DNA from: Armatimonadota bacterium
GTDB lineage: Bacteria > Armatimonadota > Zipacnadia > Zipacnadales > JABUFB01
Reading direction: 5' to 3'
Assembly: GCA_013314775.1 (NCBI GenBank)
Contig: JABUFB010000006.1
Span: 124,001 to 188,000, forward strand
DNA: 64,000 nt
The stretch's first letter is position 1. Each line of letters starts with the position of its first letter. Shown piece after piece: positions 24,381 to 33,856 of the stretch. The notes under the pieces are model-generated. The model was not told where the DNA came from and made no database searches. It worked only from the letters and a program-made list of their open reading frames with translations. The translations under genes and the position numbers were made by a program.

Positions 24381-26249
24381 CTACTTGTCTTCCGCCTCGA
24401 ACTCGCCCTCGATCACGTCGTCACCCACTGAAGACGCATGAGGCGCCCCTGTTGCCGCAGGTCCCGGCTCAGGCGCGGGTCCGGCGCTGCTGGCCTGCTC
24501 ATACATCCGCTGGGACACTTGCGAGAACTCCTGGTTCACCGCATCGATAGCCGCCCGGATCGCCGCCGCGTCCTCACCTTTCACACTCTCGCGCAGGGCC
24601 TCGATCTTCTCCTTGATCGCGGTCCGGTCGGACTCGGCAACCTTGTCCCCAAGCTCATTCAGCGTCTTCTCCAGCTGGTAGGCAACCTGGTCGCCCTGGT
24701 TGCGGGCGTCTGCCAGTTCTTTGAACTTCTTGTCCTCAGCCGCGTGGGCCTCGGCCTCCTGCACCATCCTCTTCACTTCTTCGTCTGACAGCTGGCCCGA
24801 GCCGGTAATGGTGATCGACTGCTGCTTGCCTGTGGCCTTGTCCTGGGCCGACACGTTCAGGATGCCGTTGGCGTCGATGTCGAAGGTGACCTCGATCTTC
24901 GGCATGCCCCGCGGAGCGGGTGGGATGCCCGTGAGGTGGAACCGACCCAGAGACTTGTTCTGGCTGGCCCGCGGACGCTCGCCTTGCAGCACGTGCACCT
25001 CAACCGTGGTCTGCATGTCGCTTGCGGTACTGTAGGTGCGGGTCTCCCGGGTCGGAATATTGGTGTTGCGCTGGATCACCGGGTCCATGACGTCGCCCAG
25101 CGTCTCCACTCCCAGCGTCAGCGGGGTAACGTCCATCAGAACGATGTCCTGGGTCTCGTCACCCGAAAGCACTGCCGCCTGGATCGCAGCGCCAACCGCC
25201 ACAACCTCGTCCGGATTGATGCCCTTCTTCGGCTCCTTTCCGGTGAGCTTGCGGACCATCTCCTGCACCATCGGGATGCGGGTCGATCCGCCCACGAGAA
25301 TGACCTCATCCACCTCGCCGTACTTCAAGCCCGCTTCCTTCATGGCGTCCTCAACCGACACCTGGGTCTTCTGCACCAGGTCGCCGATCAACTCCTCGAG
25401 CTTCGCCCGAGTCAGGGTCATCTCCAGGTGCTTCGGGCCCTCACCATCCACAGAAGTGATGAAGGGCAGGCTGATGGAGGTGGTCACCTGCGAGGACAAC
25501 TCGCACTTGGCCTTCTCCGCCGCTTCCTTCAGCCGCTGGAGCGCCTGCCGGTCCTTGCGCAGGTCAACGCCGTTCTCCTTCTTGAACTCCTCCGCCACGT
25601 AATCGATGATCCGCTGGTCGAAATCATCCCCGCCCAGGTGGGTGTCCCCCGACGTGGCAAGCACCTGGTACGCATCGCGCTCATCAGTGCCAACTTCGAT
25701 GTCCAGGATTGAGACGTCGAAAGTCCCGCCACCCAGGTCATAGACCATAATCGTGGCTTCCTTCTTCTCCGTGGTCTTCCAGCCGTATGCCAACGCCGCC
25801 GCCGTCGGCTCGTTGATGATGCGCAGTACTTCGAGCCCGGCGATCTCCCCCGCTTGTTTGGTGGCGGTGCGCTGAGTATCGTTGAAATATGCGGGCACCG
25901 TAATGACCGCTTGCTTTACCGGCTCGCCCAGGTACGCCTCGGCGTCTGCCTTGATCTTGGACAGGATCATCGCCGAAATCTGCTCGGGCGTATAATCCTT
26001 GCCGTCAATCGTGGTCGTGTGACGGGTGCCCATCACGCGCTTGATCGAGCTGATGGTGCGCTCCGGGTTGAGGATCGCCTGACGCTTGGCCGTCTGGCCA
26101 ACAAGGCGCTCCCCGGTCTTCGAGAACGAAACCACCGACGGGGTGGTGCGGCCGCCATCGGAGTTCACGATGACAGTGGGCTCCCCCGCTTCCACAACCG
26201 CGACACAGGAGTTCGTCGTGCCTAGGTCAATTCCCACCGCTTTTGCCAT
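24381..26249 (-). CDS. dnaK: Chaperone DnaK (Hsp70)
   Basis: A 622-residue Hsp70. The N-terminal ATPase has [27 protein letters not shown] and [12 protein letters not shown]. The substrate-binding domain includes the linker [16 protein letters not shown]. The C-terminal lid ends in an acidic tail ([12 protein letters not shown]). ATG at 26249 is chosen because it gives the standard [12 protein letters not shown] start and has GAAAGGTG upstream; an upstream ATG adds 16 unrelated residues. It is the first gene of the HspR cluster, behind the consensus promoter at 26363-26391 with a leader of about 107 nt. Confidence 0.98.
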   Translation of the reverse strand: MAKAVGIDLGTTNSCVAVVEAGEPTVIVNSDGGRTTPSVVSFSKTGERLVGQTAKRQAILNPERTISSIKRVMGTRHTTTIDGKDYTPEQISAMILSKIKADAEAYLGEPVKQAVITVPAYFNDTQRTATKQAGEIAGLEVLRIINEPTAAALAYGWKTTEKKEATIMVYDLGGGTFDVSILDIEVGTDERDAYQVLATSGDTHLGGDDFDQRIIDYVAEEFKKENGVDLRKDRQALQRLKEAAEKAKCELSSQVTTSISLPFITSVDGEGPKHLEMTLTRAKLEELIGDLVQKTQVSVEDAMKEAGLKYGEVDEVILVGGSTRIPMVQEMVRKLTGKEPKKGINPDEVVAVGAAIQAAVLSGDETQDIVLMDVTPLTLGVETLGDVMDPVIQRNTNIPTRETRTYSTASDMQTTVEVHVLQGERPRASQNKSLGRFHLTGIPPAPRGMPKIEVTFDIDANGILNVSAQDKATGKQQSITITGSGQLSDEEVKRMVQEAEAHAAEDKKFKELADARNQGDQVAYQLEKTLNELGDKVAESDRTAIKEKIEALRESVKGEDAAAIRAAIDAVNQEFSQVSQRMYEQASSAGPAPEPGPAATGAPHASSVGDDVIEGEFEAEDK

Positions 26250-26362
26250 GGATGAACACACCTTTCCGGACTGACAGAAAGTGAGGGCACGCGCCACAGC
26301 GATACTTGGTCGCGATGCCCGGCGTCAGGCGAGTCAACGCTCGCTCCATATCATGCCCGGAT

Positions 26363-26391
26363 TATAAATGTTGAGTGTATTACTGTCAAGG
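26363..26391 (-). promoter_or_regulatory. Consensus sigma-70 promoter of dnaK
   Basis: On the minus strand the -35 is TTGACA (26391-26386) and the -10 is TATAAT (26368-26363), exactly 17 bp apart. Both boxes are perfect consensus. The HAIR-like operator overlaps the -35 and spacer. Confidence 0.9.
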
Positions 26392-26392
26392 T
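26372..26392 (-). promoter_or_regulatory. HAIR-like operator (HspR binding site)
   Basis: On the plus strand GTTGAGT (26372-26378), 7 nt, then TGTCAAG (26386-26392). This matches the HAIR consensus CTTGAGT-N7-ACTCAAG at 11 of 14 arm positions. It occludes the -35 and spacer of the dnaK promoter, which fits repression by the HspR encoded in the same cluster. Confidence 0.8.
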
Positions 26393-26407
26393 TATTGATA
26401 AGGCTTT

Positions 26408-27418
26408 TTAGTCCCGCCTCCCCCAGCGCGCATACTCAAACATCGCCTCGATATTCTCTCTCGGTGTACCAGGCGGAACCTCACATCCTGCCGCCAGAAT
26501 GTACGGGTCTCCAAGCACTCGGTGGCTCTCCGCGCACGCCTCCAGCACCTTCTCCGGCGTTGACCGGTACAATTCCCTCACCGGGTCGAAGTTACCCATC
26601 AGCACCACATCCGGTCCGATCAGCTCCCGCGCGTGGGTTATATCCGTAGGCGCGTCAAGCTCCACAATCTCCGCCCCCGTTGCTGCGAAATGGGGCAGCA
26701 GTTGGGTCGTCCGACCGCAGATGTGCAACCGCGTCACCGCCCCCGCATCCCGGATCGCCTGTATGATCCGCTGCTCCCGCGGCAGGATGTACTCGGCGTA
26801 CAGGTCCGCCGACACCAGCGACGCCGCGGCGTCTCCCAGCCCGATGAAGTCCGCGCCCGCATCAATCTGGGCCAGCGCGAACTCGATCTCCATCTCCGTA
26901 ATCCAGTCGAACAGGTCCTCCACGAAGCCCGGGTCATCATAGAAGTCCATCATCAGCGCCGACATGTCCCGCAAGTCCGCCGCTTCCGCCATCGGTCCTT
27001 CGATCCACCCCAGAACCGGCACCTCGCCGCCCACCTTTTCCCGGAACAGTTCACAGGCTTTCACGCGGTCGTGCATTCGTCCCCCACCCAGCGGATTCGG
27101 GCGCTTCAGGTGGGCGAGGGTCGCCTTGTCCTCCAGCACGTAGCTCACCGCACGCGGCGGCCCGTCGTCCAGGTAGAGCAGTTCCGCGCCGCAATCCGCC
27201 GTTTCCCGTACCGGGTCGGAGCAGCAGGACACGCAGTCGATCCCGAACTCCTCCACCAGGCGCAACTGGCACCGCACGAGGACACGGTAGTCCTGCACGT
27301 AGTCCGCGTAGCTTTCGCCCTCGAGCTGAGCCGCGTAGATCATGAAAATGGGCATGGCAAGCAGGCGCGGGGTCTTCTCGCCCCGCAGTGTGGCGTGGAA
27401 CATCTCCAGGGGTTTCAC
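26408..27418 (-). CDS. Uroporphyrinogen decarboxylase-fold protein (MtaA/CmuA-like methyltransferase)
   Basis: A 336-residue URO-D fold protein. It has the zinc-ligand pattern of methylcobamide:CoM methyltransferases rather than HemE: RLHICGRT supplies His and Cys, and AAGCEVPPGTP supplies the second Cys. Other family segments are GWIEGPMAEAADL, DAGADFIGLGDAAASL and VVLMGNFDPV. Such proteins transfer methyl groups from corrinoid proteins; the acceptor is unknown here and no corrinoid partner is nearby. GTG at 27418 is chosen for its GGAGGTG site. A longer upstream frame is low-complexity. It is divergent from tldD with a 183-bp gap in which I see no clear promoter. Confidence 0.85.
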   Translation of the reverse strand: MKPLEMFHATLRGEKTPRLLAMPIFMIYAAQLEGESYADYVQDYRVLVRCQLRLVEEFGIDCVSCCSDPVRETADCGAELLYLDDGPPRAVSYVLEDKATLAHLKRPNPLGGGRMHDRVKACELFREKVGGEVPVLGWIEGPMAEAADLRDMSALMMDFYDDPGFVEDLFDWITEMEIEFALAQIDAGADFIGLGDAAASLVSADLYAEYILPREQRIIQAIRDAGAVTRLHICGRTTQLLPHFAATGAEIVELDAPTDITHARELIGPDVVLMGNFDPVRELYRSTPEKVLEACAESHRVLGDPYILAAGCEVPPGTPRENIEAMFEYARWGRRD

Positions 27419-27601
27419 GGGGGCACCTCCGTCAGTCTCGCGCAGTCGCGCGGAATGTTCAGACGGTTCTTCGTGAGCAGGCGGGTGGCCTTCAAGGCGG
27501 GGCTCTGCCCCTGCACACCTGACCGGCGGAGGTCCCCCGCCCTCACGCGTGGAATGTTGGTCTTCGCCGCCCCTGCGTGGCGGTCCTGGAGGTGACGCCG
27601 C

Positions 27602-29071
27602 ATGGACAAGCTCTGCCGCATTGCGGTGGATGCCGCGATCAACGCCGGCGCGTCGTATGCCGACGCCCGGTTTGTATTCCGGCGCGAGGAATCCGTCGAG
27701 ACGAAGAACGGTTCGGTGGACGGGGTCACTTCCTCCACTGACCGAGGGATCGGCGTCCGGGTTATCGCCGGTGGCGCCTGGGGTTTCGCCGCCACCAGCG
27801 AACTGACCGAAAGCGCTCTGGCCGACACCGCTCGCAAAGCCGTGGAAATCGGCAAGGCCGGCGCACCAACTCTCGACGAGCCGGTGGTCCTGTCCTGCCT
27901 GAATCCGGTGATCGATCATGTTCCCCACACCGCGAAGCAAGATCCCTTCGAGGTGCCAATGGCGAAACGAGTGGAGCTCCTGTTGGACTGCGACAGGCGC
28001 ATGGCCGAGGCAGCGGATGTAGTCCTGCGCCAGGGCCTGCTGCTCATTTCGCGACAGGAGCAGTTTTTCGCGAGTTCTGAGGGCAGCGAGATCTACCAGG
28101 AGCGCATCGAGACAGGCGCGGGCATCGAGGCAACCGCCGCGGATGGCTCCGAGACCCAGCGGCGCTCATATCCGGCATCACACGGCGGACAGATGGCCTG
28201 CCGGGGCTGGGAGCTTGTGGAGGAGCTTGACCTGCCTGGCCATGCCGCCGATATTGCCCGGGAGGCCAATGCGCTCCTGTCCGCGCCCCACTTCCCCGAG
28301 GGATGCTTCGACATCATCCTCGACGGACCCCAGCTCGCCCTGCAGGTCCATGAATCCTGCGGTCATCCCATCGAACTCGACCGCGTCCTCGGTACGGAAG
28401 CGGGGTTTGCCGGGACCAGCTTTCTGACACTGGACAAGCTGAACAGCGGCTTCAGGTACGGCTCGGAGATCGTCAACATCACTGCGGACGCCACCCTCGA
28501 CGGCGGACTGGGGAGCTTTGCCTATGATGACGAGGGCGTGCCCGGCCAGCGCACCATGATCGTGGAAAAAGGGATTTTCACAGGCTACCTGACCTCGCGC
28601 GAGACAGCGCCGATTATCGGCCAGGCCAGCCAGGGCTCCATGCGCGCCGACGGTTGGGCCCGCATCCCGCTGATCCGTATGACCAATATCAACCTGCTGC
28701 CCGGCGACTGGACCCTCGAGGAGATCATCGCCGACACCGACCACGGCTTCCTCCTGTGCACGAACACCTCGTGGAGTATCGACGATCGTCGCCTCAACTT
28801 CCAGTTCGGCACCGAGGTCGCCTTCGAGATCGTGAACGGCGAACTGGGACAGATGTACCGAAATCCCACCTACAACGGGATCACCCCGGAGTTTTGGGCC
28901 TCGTGCGACGCCATCTCGGGGAGAGCCCCCAATGAATGGCGCATCTGGGGAGTGCCCAACTGTGGCAAAGGCGAACCCATGCAAACGGCGCGAGTAGGGC
29001 ATGGCGTCGCCCCTGCCAGATTCCGGTCGGTCCAGTGTGGCGCGATGACGCAGCGCGGAGGCGATCAGTAG
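27602..29071 (+). CDS. tldD: Metalloprotease TldD
   Basis: A 489-residue TldD subunit. The zinc-binding site HESCGH (HExxxH) is at residues 250-254, followed by PIELDRVLG, and AYDDEGVPGQRT lies in the central domain. In TldD/TldE heterodimers TldD carries the active site and degrades unfolded peptides or trims microcins. ATG 27602 has GGAGGTGACGCC upstream. The tldE-like gene follows with the next base after the stop codon. Confidence 0.93.
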   Translation: MDKLCRIAVDAAINAGASYADARFVFRREESVETKNGSVDGVTSSTDRGIGVRVIAGGAWGFAATSELTESALADTARKAVEIGKAGAPTLDEPVVLSCLNPVIDHVPHTAKQDPFEVPMAKRVELLLDCDRRMAEAADVVLRQGLLLISRQEQFFASSEGSEIYQERIETGAGIEATAADGSETQRRSYPASHGGQMACRGWELVEELDLPGHAADIAREANALLSAPHFPEGCFDIILDGPQLALQVHESCGHPIELDRVLGTEAGFAGTSFLTLDKLNSGFRYGSEIVNITADATLDGGLGSFAYDDEGVPGQRTMIVEKGIFTGYLTSRETAPIIGQASQGSMRADGWARIPLIRMTNINLLPGDWTLEEIIADTDHGFLLCTNTSWSIDDRRLNFQFGTEVAFEIVNGELGQMYRNPTYNGITPEFWASCDAISGRAPNEWRIWGVPNCGKGEPMQTARVGHGVAPARFRSVQCGAMTQRGGDQ

Positions 29072-30406
29072 ATGATGCGCCGAGAGCAGATTCAGGACAT
29101 CGCCGAACAGGTGCTGGCGGCATCCACAGCCGACCAGACCGAGGTACTCATCTTCGCCGGCGACGAAGCATTGACGCGTTTCGCCAACAACACGATCCAC
29201 CAGAATGTGGCCGAAACCGATACCGGCGTCCGTGTCCGCGCCGTGGTGGGGAAGCGCGTGGGAGTGGTGTCGGGCAACGACACCTCGCCGCAGGCGCTCA
29301 AAGATCTGGCCGCGAAGGCTCTCGAAGTCGCCCGCAACTCCGAACCCAACGAGGAGTTCGTCTCTCTTCCTGCGCCATCGGGGGATCACCGCGAGTCCGA
29401 TGTTCAGCCAGTCCAGGCAACCATAGACTGCGACCCGGCCCAGCGCGCCGAAGCCGTGCGCACCATGCTGGACATCGCCCGCGCCAATGACCTGCGGGCC
29501 GCCGGCCGGTTCTCCACCGGGCACACCGCGGTCTGTGTCGCCAATTCCCTGGGCATCCGCAGCTACTTCGAACGCAGCGGGGCCGGCGCAACGGTGCTCA
29601 TGCAGGCCGCTGATTCCAGCGGCTTCGCCCAGGCCGAAAGCGAGGACGTGACGCGAATAAACCCGCGGGAGATTGCCGAGGTCGCCGCACGCAAGGCCCT
29701 GGAGTCTGCCGGCCCACGAGACCTCGAACCCGGCGCGTATACAGTGATTCTCGAACCCCTCGCTGTCTGCGACATGCTCTACATGCTGGGGATCTACGAC
29801 CTACACTCACTCGCGCACCAGGAGCAGCGGTCATTCACCTCCGGGCATATGGGCGAGAAGGTCTGTGGGGAGAACATCAGCATCTGGGACGATGGCTGGG
29901 ACCCGCGCGGCAACCGGATGCCCTTCGACTATGAGGGCGTCACCCGGCAGCGAGTGGACATCATCACCAACGGGATCCTCACCGCCCTCCCCTATGATTC
30001 CTTCACCGCGGCGCGCGAAGAGGGCGCAGTGAACACCGGGCACGCTTTGCCCGCGCCGAACTCCTGGGGACCCGTGCCTTCGCACCTGTTCATGAACACC
30101 GGCGAGTATTCGCTTCAGGAGATGATCGCCGCCACGGAACGCGGCGTCCTCGTCACTCGCTTCCATTACACGAACATGGTGCATCCCGTGCGCACGGTAT
30201 TCACAGGGATGACACGTGACGGCACATTCCTGATTGAAGACGGCCAGATCGTGGGCGGGCTGAAGAACATGCGGTTCACCCAGAGCATCCTGGAAGCCCT
30301 TAGCAACGTGGACATGATCGGGAGCGAGGGGGTGCTCGACGGCCACGCATGGGCGCCGGCGTTGCGGGTAAACGGCTTCAACTTCAGCAGCGCGACCCAC
30401 TTCTGA
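29072..30406 (+). CDS. pmbA: TldE/PmbA subunit
   Basis: A 444-residue TldE/PmbA partner of TldD. It lacks the HExxxH zinc site, as expected for TldE. It has the family's CVANSLGIRSY, FDYEGVTRQRVDIITNG and VTRFHYTNMVHP segments. ATG 29072 directly follows the tldD stop (no spacing), so coupling and 1:1 production are likely. The stop lies 7 bp before a spacer full of short palindromes. Confidence 0.93.
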   Translation: MMRREQIQDIAEQVLAASTADQTEVLIFAGDEALTRFANNTIHQNVAETDTGVRVRAVVGKRVGVVSGNDTSPQALKDLAAKALEVARNSEPNEEFVSLPAPSGDHRESDVQPVQATIDCDPAQRAEAVRTMLDIARANDLRAAGRFSTGHTAVCVANSLGIRSYFERSGAGATVLMQAADSSGFAQAESEDVTRINPREIAEVAARKALESAGPRDLEPGAYTVILEPLAVCDMLYMLGIYDLHSLAHQEQRSFTSGHMGEKVCGENISIWDDGWDPRGNRMPFDYEGVTRQRVDIITNGILTALPYDSFTAAREEGAVNTGHALPAPNSWGPVPSHLFMNTGEYSLQEMIAATERGVLVTRFHYTNMVHPVRTVFTGMTRDGTFLIEDGQIVGGLKNMRFTQSILEALSNVDMIGSEGVLDGHAWAPALRVNGFNFSSATHF

Positions 30407-30474
30407 GGAGAAGGCCAGGGAGAACGGCCGCTTCTTGCGGTGGTTGTGGAGTGCGCGGCCTCCTATCGATCCGC

Positions 30475-30601
30475 GTGGGGCGGGCCTCTCGCCCGCCAGC
30501 TGTTATCGTCCAGCCCCGGAGGGGCGTGAGCCCTGTACCACCAGCGTAAGCTGGTAGAATCGGGGCCTTCCCTTCATCTCATAGCAGCCCCTGAAAGGGG
30601 C
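30475..30601. repeat. Cluster of short palindromes (REP-like) after tldE
   Basis: Four hairpins occur in a row: GGCGGGC/GCCCGCC (30479-30497), GCCCC/GGGGC (30513-30525), ACCAGC/GCTGGT (30540-30555) and GCCCC/GGGGC (30587-30601). The first belongs to a family seen again at 33630 and 59231. Confidence 0.7.
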
Positions 30602-30641
30602 GGCAGAGCCAACGGCCGGCGCAGGCAATAACTGCCCTGCC

Positions 30642-31841
30642 TCACCGTCTATTGCCGATCGCCGCGCTGATATCCCGGTGAAGCGCCACCGATCCGCCCA
30701 TCACCATGAACGCCACGCACCACCGGGCGAGCACGGTCAGCGCGCCGGGCAGCATCCCTGTAGCCGGCGCGAGCAGACCCAGGAACTCCAACGCTACCAA
30801 CACGGGGAACAGTACCGCTGCGCTGCGGAGCATCAGCACCACCAGGCCGCCGGGAACCGCGTTCAAGAGCCGCGGGAGTTCGGCCAGCCCGCGTCTCGCC
30901 GGGCCTCCGTGCACTGCCACCCGCAATACCCCGGGAAGCGCTATCAGCCACGCCAGCCGGGTGAATAGCCACAATCCCGCTGCAAGTCCCGGCGAGTTAG
31001 GGTGCGGCGCCTGTTGCCAGTCCGGCAGGAACCACCCTGCGAGAGCAACCGCACCCGCGGGCAACACACACAACGTTGCGAAACGTGGCAGCCTTTGCAG
31101 CCACTGTGCGAACAGGCGATCGGCATCAATCGGCTGCGCCAGCACAATTTTCGCCGTCAGCAATGCCAACAGCCCCACGACCGCCCCGCTGATCACGGGA
31201 GCCGCGAACAGGCCGAAGAGCAGGCCAACTCCGCGGGTCGTTGCTTCATCCAGATCGAACTGCCGAATGTTGACAGCGGCCTGCGCCAGATACGCCGCCA
31301 GACCCGTCCAAAGGAGCCACATTGAGACTGCAAAGCGAGCTCGACCTCCCCTTCTGTCCCCGGCACCGGGGGACAGCTTCCGCCGCTGAACCCACCACGT
31401 CACGCCCAACAGAAGCATGATCGATCCCGGCTCCAGCGCCGGACGGAAAGCGGGGTACGCAATCGCGGCATCCAGAAGCTCACGCCAGCGGCAGGCCCAG
31501 TATTCGCCAGAGCGGAAGGCGGCAATGAACCCGGAGGGATCGAAATCTACGAAGGCCTGTAGGCAGGGCGCGGACAGGTCCTGCGGCCATCCCGACACCC
31601 CACAGGCCCAGATGCCCCGGGCAACGCAGGTAACCGTATGCGCCGAGAGCAGCGCGGCTATGAATGCCCACGCGATCCACGCCGTATCCCAAAGGGCGCG
31701 CCACGAATCCCGGGCGGCTCGTGCGGGATTGCGCCAGCTCTGGGCATTCACCGCGCGGCCCTTGACGACTAGCAGCCGCTCGAGGACGTACCACAGTACC
31801 AGAGCAGCCCAGATTGCCTGCAGCAAGTGGAGCGGACTCAA
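30642..31841 (-). CDS. Polytopic membrane protein of unknown function
   Basis: A 399-residue protein with about eight hydrophobic segments (for example LHLLQAIWAALVLWYVLERLLVV at the N-terminus and ALTVLARWCVAFMVMGGSVAL near the C-terminus). I do not recognise a family. The start is TTG at 31841, with GGAGGAC six bases before it. It lies 99 bp after the DUF58 gene on the same strand. Such multi-pass proteins often accompany DUF58/AAA stress modules, but that is only context. Confidence 0.6.
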   Translation of the reverse strand: MSPLHLLQAIWAALVLWYVLERLLVVKGRAVNAQSWRNPARAARDSWRALWDTAWIAWAFIAALLSAHTVTCVARGIWACGVSGWPQDLSAPCLQAFVDFDPSGFIAAFRSGEYWACRWRELLDAAIAYPAFRPALEPGSIMLLLGVTWWVQRRKLSPGAGDRRGGRARFAVSMWLLWTGLAAYLAQAAVNIRQFDLDEATTRGVGLLFGLFAAPVISGAVVGLLALLTAKIVLAQPIDADRLFAQWLQRLPRFATLCVLPAGAVALAGWFLPDWQQAPHPNSPGLAAGLWLFTRLAWLIALPGVLRVAVHGGPARRGLAELPRLLNAVPGGLVVLMLRSAAVLFPVLVALEFLGLLAPATGMLPGALTVLARWCVAFMVMGGSVALHRDISAAIGNRR

Positions 31842-31909
31842 GCACGTCCTCCGTCAGTGTACTGGTCGGGGCCCGGAACCCCGGCCGGGTCGCCTATTCT
31901 CCCGGCGGG

Positions 31910-31927
31910 GCCGGCTTACCTGCCGGC
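31910..31927. repeat. REP-like palindrome in the DUF58 downstream gap
   Basis: GCCGGC (31910-31915), 6-nt loop, GCCGGC (31922-31927). The surrounding 31860-31930 is rich in CCGG pairs. Confidence 0.5.
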
Positions 31928-31940
31928 GGCCACGGCGCAC

Positions 31941-32831
31941 CTACCTCACCCTCGCGCGCCGGCCAAGGTATGCCGTCAGCGCGGCGTCGAAGGGTCTCGC
32001 GGTGTCCAGCAGTTCGTGGTCAATGGTTCGGCGCCGACAGCCCTCGCGCACCCCGGCGAGAAACTCGTTGAGTGCCTCCAGGTACTCCCTCCGCATCGCC
32101 CGCGGATCGGTGACCAGGCGCTCCCCGGTCTCCAGATCGCGGAACTCGGTGAGTCCCCGGAAGTCGAAGACAAGCTCGGCATGGTCCATCACCTGAAGCA
32201 CCATCACATCGTGCCCGCGGTGACGGAAGTAGCTCAGGGCGCGGAGCGTCGGGTCTACATCATCCAGCAGGTCGGAGAGCAGGACCACCAGTCCCCGGCG
32301 CTTGATCGCACCCGCCGCGAGCTCCAGGGCGCGGCTTACCCGGGTCTCGCCGCCCGGTGTCACCGCGTCAAGAGTGTCGAATACAGCCTTCAGGTGCGCC
32401 GGGCGCGTTTGTGCGGGAAGATGAGTGCGCACCTCGGAATCGAACACCGTCAGCGACACCGCGTCGCGCTGCCGGATAGCCAGATAGGCGAGACCGGCGG
32501 CCAGATATGCCGCATAGTCCACCTTACGCACGCCTCCGCCGTAGGCCATGGAACCGCTGGCATCCAGGAGCAGATGCACATCGAGATTGGTCTCGGCGTC
32601 GAATTGCTTGACCACGAGCCGCTCTCGCCGCCCGTATACCTTCCAGTCGATATGCCGCGTCTCGTCGCCAGGGTTGTATTCGCGGTGATCGGCGAACTCC
32701 ACACTGGCGCCGCGGAAGTGGCTCCGGTGACGGCCCGAGAAATGTCCTTCCACCATGGCCCGCGCCCGCAGTTCCATGGAACCGAGCTTCTGGACGGCAT
32801 CAGGCGTCAGGGCTGTCTGAACTTGGGGCAT
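31941..32831 (-). CDS. DUF58 domain protein (vWA-like)
   Basis: A 296-residue DUF58 protein. The core motif REYNPGDETRHIDWKVYGR is followed by LDVHLLLDASGSMAYG, whose DxSxS is the MIDAS metal site of a vWA-like fold. In other bacteria DUF58 proteins pair with MoxR AAA+ ATPases, but none is present here. ATG at 32831 (MPQVQTAL) is preferred; an ATG at 32855 is upstream. The phosphatase gene ends 36 bp upstream on the same strand. Confidence 0.88.
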   Translation of the reverse strand: MPQVQTALTPDAVQKLGSMELRARAMVEGHFSGRHRSHFRGASVEFADHREYNPGDETRHIDWKVYGRRERLVVKQFDAETNLDVHLLLDASGSMAYGGGVRKVDYAAYLAAGLAYLAIRQRDAVSLTVFDSEVRTHLPAQTRPAHLKAVFDTLDAVTPGGETRVSRALELAAGAIKRRGLVVLLSDLLDDVDPTLRALSYFRHRGHDVMVLQVMDHAELVFDFRGLTEFRDLETGERLVTDPRAMRREYLEALNEFLAGVREGCRRRTIDHELLDTARPFDAALTAYLGRRARVR

Positions 32832-32867
32832 GGTGGGTGAGAAGGTGGACGACAAGCCGCGGCCCGC

Positions 32868-33359
32868 CTACCTCCGCTCCTGCTTTTGCTCCCACAGATG
32901 CCGCGCGTATTCGATCACCGCGCGCTCCTGGGACAGCGTCTCGATAGAACCCGGGCGCCGCTTGCGCACTTCTTCGATGGCCGGCCAGGCCGCCATCCCC
33001 TTGCTCACCAGATAACAGGCGATCATCGTCCCCGTGCGGCCGACCCCGCCCATGCAGTGGACCATCACGGGCATCTCGCGGGACAGGTAGCGGTCCACGG
33101 TCTGCACGAAGACCACGATGTCCTCCATCGTGGGCGCTGCTCCGTCTTCAAGCGGCAGATGTGCACCCTTCAGGCCAACCGCAGCGGCCATCTGCGTTGG
33201 TCCGGGCTTCTCCGTGAGATTGATGACCAGAGCGAACCCGAGCTCACGCAGCTGCACCAGTTCCTCCCGGGTGGGCATGCACATTGCCGCGAGACGGCCA
33301 TCGATGATCCAGTCGGCGCAATCGGGAAGCGCCTGCGGCCTGCGTCCGAGTAGACCCAT
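32868..33359 (-). CDS. Dual-specificity protein phosphatase-like protein
   Basis: A 163-residue cysteine-dependent phosphatase. The P-loop HCMGGVGRTG places the catalytic Cys at residue 102 and Arg at 108. The likely general acid is Asp72 in LPLEDG. ATG at 33359 is chosen because GCAGGTGG precedes it and the frame upstream is low-complexity. Such proteins dephosphorylate Tyr/Ser/Thr, phosphoinositides or RNA 5' ends; the substrate is unknown. Confidence 0.85.
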   Translation of the reverse strand: MGLLGRRPQALPDCADWIIDGRLAAMCMPTREELVQLRELGFALVINLTEKPGPTQMAAAVGLKGAHLPLEDGAAPTMEDIVVFVQTVDRYLSREMPVMVHCMGGVGRTGTMIACYLVSKGMAAWPAIEEVRKRRPGSIETLSQERAVIEYARHLWEQKQERR

Positions 33360-33576
33360 CCGGACCACCTGCCTTGATTGGGCTCCGTCGCCGACAGGAG
33401 GGGCCACATGGGATAGGCGTTGGCACGACGCGCAAGCCCCATCCGGCCCTTGGCCTTCAGTCGCGTGGGGCGTTGTCTCGCTCGACGAGCCGTTTGCCGT
33501 CGGTGCCCCGGGTTGAAACCCGAGGCTGGGGGCCTTCGGCCGGGCGTCCCGAGGGACGAGAAGGCCTAGGAGATTG

Positions 33577-33593
33577 CCGACCGGGACGGTCGG
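33577..33593. repeat. Perfect palindrome CCGACCG/CGGTCGG, also at 41744
   Basis: CCGACCG (33577-33583), 3-nt loop, CGGTCGG (33587-33593). The same palindrome with about 27 bp of shared flanks is present in inverted orientation at 41744-41760. Confidence 0.7.
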
Positions 33594-33629
33594 CCTGCGC
33601 GAGAACCGCACTTGCCTTCAGTCGCGTGG

Positions 33630-33648
33630 GGCGGGCATCTCGCCCGCC
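33630..33648. repeat. REP-like palindrome
   Basis: GGCGGGC (33630-33636), loop ATCTC, GCCCGCC (33642-33648), preceded by CGCGTGG. Same family as 30479-30497 and 59231-59249. Confidence 0.7.
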
Positions 33649-33669
33649 GGCCATCCCGCGCATGTGCAG

Positions 33670-33849
33670 TCAGCAAGACTCCGAGCCGCCTGGCTGCGGG
33701 CAGCTTTCGCCGTCCTTAGCCACGACCTCCCGCGCCACCGCCTGCTCCATCAGCCGGCGTTCCTCCTCAAAGGGCACCGCCTGGCGCGCGGTGGGATGGT
33801 GGCGCAAGGCCCCGTAGTGTTTACCGACAGGCTTCACTGACTGATCCAT
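33670..33849 (-). CDS. Small hypothetical protein, 59 residues
   Basis: From ATG 33849 the frame reads MDQSVKPVGKHYGALRHHPT and ends with a Cys-containing tail (ESCPQPGGSESC). GAGGG lies seven bases before the ATG and the RNase H stop is 7 bp upstream, so it would be translated after that gene. It is basic and soluble-looking, without a recognised family. The ribosome site and coupling support it; codon evidence is weak. Confidence 0.45.
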   Translation of the reverse strand: MDQSVKPVGKHYGALRHHPTARQAVPFEEERRLMEQAVAREVVAKDGESCPQPGGSESC

Positions 33850-33856
33850 GGTACCC

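Larger units (their letters stand above)
33360..33669. other. 310-bp spacer with repeats, no gene
   Basis: The spacer holds a direct repeat, CCTTCAGTCGCGTGGGGCG, at 33454-33472 and 33615-33633. It also has the perfect palindrome CCGACCG-gga-CGGTCGG (33577-33593) and a REP-like palindrome (33630-33648). Reading frames across it are shadows. Confidence 0.6.
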
